DNA from: Streptomyces sp. YS415
GTDB lineage: Bacteria > Actinomycetota > Actinomycetes > Streptomycetales > Streptomycetaceae
Reading direction: 5' to 3'
Length of the DNA: 64,000 bases
NCBI RefSeq assembly: GCF_023544665.1
Contig: NZ_JAMJFL010000006.1
Span: 233,879 to 297,878, forward strand
Shown: positions 59,373-64,000 of the stretch, one piece after another
Layout of the letters: every line of letters begins with the position of its first letter
Position numbering within the stretch: the stretch's first letter is position 1
The notes under the pieces: model-generated
What the model saw: only the letters and a program-made list of their open reading frames with translations
Databases searched by the model: none
Told to the model about the DNA's origin: nothing
Translations under genes and position numbers: made by a program

Positions 59373-60205
59373 CAGGTGTCCCCTCCGAGCTCGAACTCCA
59401 CAGTGTTGATCATCACGCCGTTGGCGTTGGCGGCGTACTTGTCCAACTCGTTTGCCGTATAGCCCTCGGCGCCCTTCACCGACACCGCCAGAGTCACCGT
59501 CCCGAGCCGCGTGACGTACCAGCGGTAGGTCTGCTCGCTTTTCCCGGTCACGTACTTGCCTATCTCCACGACATGGTCGTCGGCGTAGGTGTTGTTGCCC
59601 TGGCCGTATGGAGACGCGGCTGATATCAGTTCGGTGATCCACTCGTCCGTACGGACCTGCTGCTGCCGACAGCGCAACGGCTCCTCCAATGTGGAGGCCA
59701 GCCGCTCGTCGGCGTCGCGGACCGTGCGGTGCACGGTGACCGACGCGGTCACCTTGACCTCGCCCTTGCCATCAGCTGCGGGAATCTCGCTGTAGCGGGA
59801 CAGGGAGGCCAGGACGCCCTTGGGCAGCGCCTGCCGTTCCCACCGACACTGCTCGTTCAGCACGGCGACGGTGCCAGGGGTGCTCACGGCGGGCTGCTGA
59901 GCGCGGAACCCCGCACCCCACCCCTGCGGTTTGAGCGTCACAGCGGCTGCCAGCGCCTCGGCCCGGCTCTTCGTCCTGGGCACCTTGGCCGGATCAGCGC
60001 GGAACGGCGGCGGCAACGACGCGTCACCGCCCGAGGGGGAGGCGGAAGCGGTAGTGGACTTCGAAGGTGCTGAAGACCTCTCCCCGTTCGCTTTGCCGTC
60101 GTCCCCTAAACCGCAGCCGCTGAGCAGCACGGTCGCCGTGGCCACCGACACGACGGCTCGGCACGGCCAAGTCCCCATGCGCACGCCAGCATTGACGTCG
60201 CTCAT
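59372..60205 (-). CDS. Lipoprotein at the head of the kinase operon
   Basis: 277 residues from the ATG at 60205. A lipobox-like LSGC follows a hydrophobic stretch (AVVSVATATVLLSGCGLGDD), so it should be lipidated and outside. A Ser/Thr/Ala-rich tether (about 40-65) leads to a domain of about 200 residues with EALAAAVTLKPQGWGAGFRAQ, RWERQALPKGVLASLSRYSEIP and GKYVTGKSEQTYRWYVTRLGTVTLAVSVKG. I recognise no family. It is translationally coupled (TGATG) to the first kinase fusion and is a candidate accessory ligand-binding or co-receptor subunit. The G-run directly before the ATG is too close for an ideal ribosome-binding site; an ATG at 60178 is possible. Confidence 0.75.
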   Translation of the reverse strand: MSDVNAGVRMGTWPCRAVVSVATATVLLSGCGLGDDGKANGERSSAPSKSTTASASPSGGDASLPPPFRADPAKVPRTKSRAEALAAAVTLKPQGWGAGFRAQQPAVSTPGTVAVLNEQCRWERQALPKGVLASLSRYSEIPAADGKGEVKVTASVTVHRTVRDADERLASTLEEPLRCRQQQVRTDEWITELISAASPYGQGNNTYADDHVVEIGKYVTGKSEQTYRWYVTRLGTVTLAVSVKGAEGYTANELDKYAANANGVMINTVEFELGGDT

Positions 60206-60461
60206 TCCGCCCCCCTTGGCTCGCGAGCCCCCGCTCGCGTCCGGTGATCGTATCGACGGACGCGAGGAGCGGGCGGGCGGTTGCACGAACGGGGTGGGGG
60301 CCGATGCGGGTGCGCGGTGTCGGCGACCGCCATGGTGTGGCGAGACACGCCACGACGGTCACGATGCTCTGCCCAGCAGCCCACGAGACCAGGCGGGGTG
60401 AGCGAACATCCCCCTAGACAGCCGGTGCCGCGGAACGGAAGGCTCCTCCCTCATCCGGCAA

Positions 60462-61805
60462 TCAGTCGCAGCAGCAACAGCAGTCGCAGCAGCCCCCGCC
60501 ACCGCAGCCGCCGTCCCCCGAACCACCACCGGATCCCCGGCCGCCCCCGCCCGAACCACCCGAGGAGCCGCCCGAGTTGCCGCCGCCCGATCCGCCGGAC
60601 CAGCCGTCCCCCCTGGAGCCGTCCCGGCCGGAACCGTCCCCACAAAAGTTGCCGCTGCCTTCGAACTGCGCGGCCTCCGCGGTCTCCGTGGCATCCTCCA
60701 GATCGCAGGTGCAGCAGCTGTTGCACAAGCCGCATTCGCGGCACAACTGGCGCCACTGGCCGCACCGTCGGCACTGCGCCTCCGGGGGCCGGCCCGACGC
60801 CATCGAGGCACCCTCAGGCCCCGCGCCCGTCAGCGCCCCGATGCCGCAGCCCGTGCCCTCCCCTGAGAGCGGTTCCGTCGCGCTACGGCGGCCCAGCCAG
60901 GGAAGTACACGCGGGCCGCGCGCCTGGTGGCGGTGCTGGTGGCGACGATGCCGCTGGTCGAAGACGCGGTCGACGGCACGCTCCAGCTCCCCACCCAGCA
61001 GCGCTCGCGCCAGCCGCCCGTCAACGAACTCGGCGTCGGACAAGGCGAGTTGGATCCCGTGGACGGCGTCGTCGCAGAGCCGACGCACTTCGCTGCGGTC
61101 CGCGCCGGTCACGCCGATCGGGTTCCACGCCCCGGTCGACTCGTCCGCGGCCAGGTCCTCCACCGCGTCGAGCAGATGCGCCAGCCGACCGAACAGACGG
61201 CCCGCCTCCGCGAGCGGCTCAACGTTTCCGGGTCGGCCAGCGAGTACCGCGGTGTGCGTGAAGGCGGCCGCGGTTGCCGTCTCCGTGGGTTCCGTGACGG
61301 TCAGGAGCGAGTCGCCCGGGCCGGTCAGCCGTTCGATCTCCGGCTGCCGTTCGACCGCGGAGATCAGGACCGTGGTGTCGAAGCCGAGCCGTTCGCCGCC
61401 CGCGGCACCCGCACGGTTCCAGCCCTGGGCGATTCGGCGCGCCGCCAGCGTCACCGGGCGGCGGCCCAACAGGCCGTCGCCGTCGGCCACATGGTCACGT
61501 ACTTTCGCCGCGGCCAGCACCAGCGACACTGTCGCGGCCAGTCTGGCGCCCTCACCCTGCGCCACGTCCGCCGACCGCATCCCGCGCAGCGGACACGGGC
61601 CGGCGCCTCGCCGCCAGTCGCCGGTGCGCTCCGACTGCGCCTCGGTCAGCACCGAGACGATCAGGCCGTCGTAGTTGGTGGCCACCCGTGCGAACTGCCC
61701 GTACTCGCCGCGCAGCGCCAGGCACAGCCCGCACAGATGCGCCATCCACTCGGTACGCATGCCCTCGCCCAGGCGATGGCGGCATGGCCGGATGATTCCG
61801 AACAT
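60462..61805 (-). CDS. DUF5685-family protein with Cys-rich tail
   Basis: 447 residues. The N-terminus MFGIIRPCRHRLGEGMRTEWMAHLCGLCLALR matches DUF5685, a helical family common in actinobacteria; its PCR and HLCGLC cysteines could bind metal. Residues 1-300 are the helical core. A second Cys cluster (CRRCGQWRQLCRECGLCNSCCTC, about 343-365) looks like a zinc ribbon or ferredoxin-like knuckle. A 65-residue Gly/Ser repeat follows, ending in CGGGGCCDCCCCCD. Poly-Cys tails of this type suggest a metal-rich or disulfide-linked terminus. No signal peptide. Standalone gene, divergent from the AraC-type regulator. Confidence 0.78.
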   Translation of the reverse strand: MFGIIRPCRHRLGEGMRTEWMAHLCGLCLALRGEYGQFARVATNYDGLIVSVLTEAQSERTGDWRRGAGPCPLRGMRSADVAQGEGARLAATVSLVLAAAKVRDHVADGDGLLGRRPVTLAARRIAQGWNRAGAAGGERLGFDTTVLISAVERQPEIERLTGPGDSLLTVTEPTETATAAAFTHTAVLAGRPGNVEPLAEAGRLFGRLAHLLDAVEDLAADESTGAWNPIGVTGADRSEVRRLCDDAVHGIQLALSDAEFVDGRLARALLGGELERAVDRVFDQRHRRHQHRHQARGPRVLPWLGRRSATEPLSGEGTGCGIGALTGAGPEGASMASGRPPEAQCRRCGQWRQLCRECGLCNSCCTCDLEDATETAEAAQFEGSGNFCGDGSGRDGSRGDGWSGGSGGGNSGGSSGGSGGGGRGSGGGSGDGGCGGGGCCDCCCCCD

Positions 61806-62259
61806 CGAAGCTCCCCCGTAGTCACTGCTGCCAGTTCACAGCCGAACGGGTGCAGCCGTCCACACGGCGCGACCACGCGCACCCCGGAACCGCCCGTCAC
61901 CCGGTGGGCGACATGCTAAAGCCTGTTCGTACAGGCGTTTGTTCGTTACGGCTGCCCCAAGGATGAGCACGAGATCTGCTCGGGTCTGTCGGGGCGGTGA
62001 AGGCGCAGGGTGGATGGGGTGGCCGTTCGGCCGGCTCAAATCCGGGGGGCTGGACGGCGGCGACCCACCAGGGCCGGCGGACAGCGCCGAGCGTCGTAAC
62101 CCGGGTCAACCCTCGTGTCCCTGTCAGGCGCGGTGATGCGGCAAAGACCTTGTTGACGAGGTCTCGATGAACTCCCGGTTCCGTCGGCGAGGCCTGTCCC
62201 GGCGGGTGCCGCAATCTATTCGGTGGGCTCCCGGATGCGGCGCGGCATATCCTTCGCCC
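61806..62259. other. 454-bp divergent intergenic region
   Basis: No convincing gene. A 6-bp hairpin, GCCTGT-TCGT-ACAGGC, lies at 61921-61936 and is followed by GTTTGTTCGTT. It could be a weak terminator or a regulatory palindrome of the DUF5685 gene, whose start is 116 bp away. The right half leads to the GTG of the AraC-type gene. Confidence 0.4.
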
Positions 62260-62970
62260 GTGAAACTGCGCTTCGAGACACGCCGGTCCGACTCCCCCTG
62301 GGTCGACACCGTGTGGAGCTGCACGAGCGAGCAGGTCACGGCGATGACATCGGTGGCGGGGGTGCGCTGGGGACTGGTGTTCTGCGAGCAGGACGGCCAG
62401 GCGTACGCGGCCATCACCGGTCCCGAGACCCGGACCGGCACAGCGCCGGTACCCGCGGGCGCGACGTTCACGGGCATCGAGTTCGCCGTAGGCACATCGT
62501 TGCGGGCCGTGCCCATGGCGGCGCTGGTCGACGGCGGTCTCGAGCTCCCCGGCACCACGCGGCGGGCGTTCCGGCTGGACGGCTCGCGCTGGGAGACGCC
62601 CGGCCCTGATGACGCCGAGGCCCTGGTGGAGCGTCTCGTCCAAGCCGGGATCGTGGTCCGTGACCCCCTCGTGGCCGAGGTGCTGCGGGGCCACCGCCCG
62701 GCCCTCTCGGAGCGCACGGCCGAACGCCGGTTCCGTGCCGCGACCGGGCTGACCCAGGGCGCAGTCCGGCAGATCGAACGGGCGCGTACGGCGGCCGAGC
62801 TGCTGGCGGCCGGCGCCCCGGCGGCCGACGTCGTCGCCAAGTTGGACTACTTCGACGAACCGCACCTGGCTCGGGCATTGCGCTCCTACGTGGGGCGCAC
62901 CGCCAGGCAGCTGCGCGAGGGCACGGGTGGCGCGATCGCGCTCGATACGGATCAGCGCTTGATTTCGTAG
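62260..62970 (+). CDS. AraC-family transcriptional regulator
   Basis: 236 residues from the GTG at 62260; an ATG at 62167 would add a basic low-complexity extension. The N-terminal half (1-135) is a ligand-binding-like region without a named fold (RFETRRSDSPWVDTVWSC is typical of AraC proteins with a cupin-like start). The C-terminal AraC HTH (about 150-230) has LSERTAERRFRAATGLTQGAVRQIERARTAAELLAAG and VVAKLDYFDEPHLARALRSYVGRTARQLRE. It overlaps the converging DHFR-family gene by 19 nt at the 3' ends. AraC/DHFR-family neighbours are frequent in actinobacteria and the DHFR-family gene is a plausible target (inference). Confidence 0.85.
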   Translation: MKLRFETRRSDSPWVDTVWSCTSEQVTAMTSVAGVRWGLVFCEQDGQAYAAITGPETRTGTAPVPAGATFTGIEFAVGTSLRAVPMAALVDGGLELPGTTRRAFRLDGSRWETPGPDDAEALVERLVQAGIVVRDPLVAEVLRGHRPALSERTAERRFRAATGLTQGAVRQIERARTAAELLAAGAPAADVVAKLDYFDEPHLARALRSYVGRTARQLREGTGGAIALDTDQRLIS

Positions 62971-63527
62971 ACCAGCTTCATGATCCCGTTCGAGTAGGTC
63001 TCCGACTCCCGCAGCGTCAGCATCTGCTTGGCGCGGTCGGCCCGGCCGAACAAGCTCTTCCCGGCACCGAGCAGCACGGGGAAGACGAGCAGGTTGTACT
63101 GGTCGATGAGCCCTGCGTCCGACAGCCGCCGGGCCAGCTCCGCGCTCCCGTGGATGAAGATTGCGCCGCCCTCGCTCTTCTTGAGCGCGGCGATGTCCTC
63201 GGTCGAGCGCAGGATCGTCGTCGGCCCCCAGCCGTCGACGAGGGCATCGTCGGCCAGCGTGGACGACACCACGTACTTGGGCAGCTCCTTGTAGGCGGCG
63301 TGGTCCTCCGAATCGGGCCAGACCCGCGCGAACGCCTCGTAACTGCGGCGGCCGAACATCAGTGCCGTCGTGTCGGTGAGCTCCTCGCCCTTCAGCGACC
63401 AGGCTTCGGGAACGAACTCCAGGTCCTCGACCACCCAGCCGCCGCTGCGGTGGCCCTCTTCCGTCCCGCCGGGGGAGTCCACGACGCCGTCGAGCGACAT
63501 GAAGCCGGTGTAGACCAGGTCACGCAT
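62952..63527 (-). CDS. Dihydrofolate reductase family (RibD_C-like) protein
   Basis: 191 residues, full length for the family. N-terminal strand RDLVYTGFMSLDGVVDSPGG, then ALMFGRRSYEAFARVWP, KYVVSSTLADDAL, a conserved GGAIFIHGSAELARRLSDAGLIDQYNLLVFPVLLGAGKSLF and a C-terminal strand. These NADPH-binding-fold proteins are widespread in actinobacteria, mostly of unknown substrate; only a minority are true DHFR or riboflavin reductases. It converges with the AraC gene with a 19-nt overlap. A truncated relative lies at 54486-54886. Confidence 0.88.
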   Translation of the reverse strand: MRDLVYTGFMSLDGVVDSPGGTEEGHRSGGWVVEDLEFVPEAWSLKGEELTDTTALMFGRRSYEAFARVWPDSEDHAAYKELPKYVVSSTLADDALVDGWGPTTILRSTEDIAALKKSEGGAIFIHGSAELARRLSDAGLIDQYNLLVFPVLLGAGKSLFGRADRAKQMLTLRESETYSNGIMKLVYEIKR

Positions 63528-63926
63528 GGTGCTGTCTCCTCAAGATCGGGCGAGCTGTTGGATGCACGCTAACTCGCGGCCGCGCGGCCGTCTTGTACGG
63601 AAACGACAGTCGGCGCAGAGCACGTCTTGTGGCGAGGTGCCGACCAGTCCTGTTTCGTGGCGGGCCTCGACGGTGGCGAAGGCTGATGCGGCCGCTGCTG
63701 TCTCGTCGGTCACTGCATCAGTTCGGTGTGGGGATGGTCCGGTGCCGACGGACATATGTAGAGCTGTTGGCTGTAGCCGCTGCCGATCTGGACCGCGGTC
63801 GGTTGCCTCAGGCTGGGGTAGCGGTGGTCATGGGAGGACGCGGCGGCTTGGTCTTCCTGGGGAATCCAGCTCCGGGTGGGAGGCGTAGGCGCTGTCCACA
63901 CCGCCCCTGGCCGCCTGCCACCTGCT
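63528..63926. other. 399-bp region without a confident gene
   Basis: A minus-strand frame at 63540-63755 (71 codons, ending VLCADCRFRTRRPRGRELACIQ) has mostly streptomycete-like codons but also a rare TTA and no homologue I recognise. It could be a small gene or a remnant. Nothing else is supported here. Confidence 0.3.
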
Positions 63927-64000
63927 CTATTCACCCAGCTCCGCGCGCAAGTCCTTGCCCAACTCCATGAGGCTCGGGAACTCGGTGACCTGCTCCGGCG
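63927..64000 (-). CDS. 3' end of a gene cut by the window edge
   Basis: The last 24 codons of a minus-strand gene, ending PSLMELGKDLRAELGE and a TAG stop at 63927-63929. A natural-looking helical C-terminus. Too short to name. Confidence 0.5.
   Translation of the reverse strand, partial: PEQVTEFPSLMELGKDLRAELGE

Noticed and set aside
61897..62865. 322-codon minus-strand frame covering the AraC-type gene
   Set aside because: Shadow of the AraC regulator; the intergenic part has no transposase or other recognisable motif.

Overview
The window is high-GC actinobacterial DNA, most likely Streptomyces. The signs are strong G/C bias at third codon positions, many GTG/TTG starts, STAS/HATPase/SpoIIE partner-switching proteins, a tendamistat-type amylase inhibitor, a GH81 glucanase and DUF families typical of streptomycetes. 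I see no rRNA, tRNA, CRISPR array, insertion sequence or prophage. Genes are densely packed and often translationally coupled.

Layout. (1) 0.2-2.1 kb: a secreted protein divergent from an ArsR-type regulator, with a phased direct repeat between them, then a small helical protein. (2) 2.4-9.2 kb: two tandem paralogous copies of a three-gene cassette (HTH protein, ImmA/IrrE-like HELWH metallopeptidase, polytopic membrane protein), with an FAD monooxygenase attached to the first copy and a cluster of AACGATCGTT palindromes in front. (3) 9.4-22 kb: a signalling block with three HATPase proteins, a SpoIIE phosphatase, a large hybrid kinase with six 92-residue HAMP repeats, two STAS proteins (one lacking the phospho-serine), a phospholipase D, a hydrophobic mini-protein and a DUF3224 protein. 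(4) 22.4-28.4 kb: stress-type genes (ferritin-like, hemerythrin, CBS-pair, DUF5133, alcohol dehydrogenase). (5) 28.5 kb: a tendamistat-like alpha-amylase inhibitor.

(6) 28.97-48.7 kb: the centrepiece, nine large minus-strand genes. In transcription order: nucleoside-phosphorylase/pseudokinase fusion, SF1 helicase, winged-helix-like protein, [AT-rich regulatory gap], secreted/anchored vWA protein, 1204-aa tubulin-like protein, membrane protein, stand-alone pseudokinase, TRAFAC-type GTPase, and a GTPase-associated-protein-1-like protein with a C-terminal membrane anchor. Most junctions overlap by 1-8 nt. This looks like a GTP-centred multi-protein system of the kind predicted to act in biological conflict or signalling; its biochemistry is, to my knowledge, not established.

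(7) 49.2-54.1 kb: a DUF3253 protein, then a secreted GH81 beta-1,3-glucanase and a LacI-family repressor, linked by three copies of a TGAGAGCGCTCTCA-type operator. (8) 54.16-54.89 kb: a deletion scar in which a TetR regulator and a divergent dihydrofolate-reductase-family gene have both lost their 5' ends. (9) 54.9-60.2 kb: a coupled operon of a lipoprotein and two paralogous Ser/Thr kinase-substrate-binding-protein fusions, each with a twin-arginine-like motif at its internal membrane anchor. (10) 60.4-64 kb: a DUF5685 protein with a poly-Cys tail, an AraC-type regulator overlapping tail to tail with an intact DHFR-family gene, and the last 24 codons of a minus-strand gene running off the end.

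Biologically, the window mixes environmental signalling, stress protection, polysaccharide use and two multi-gene systems (2 and 6) of unknown mechanism.
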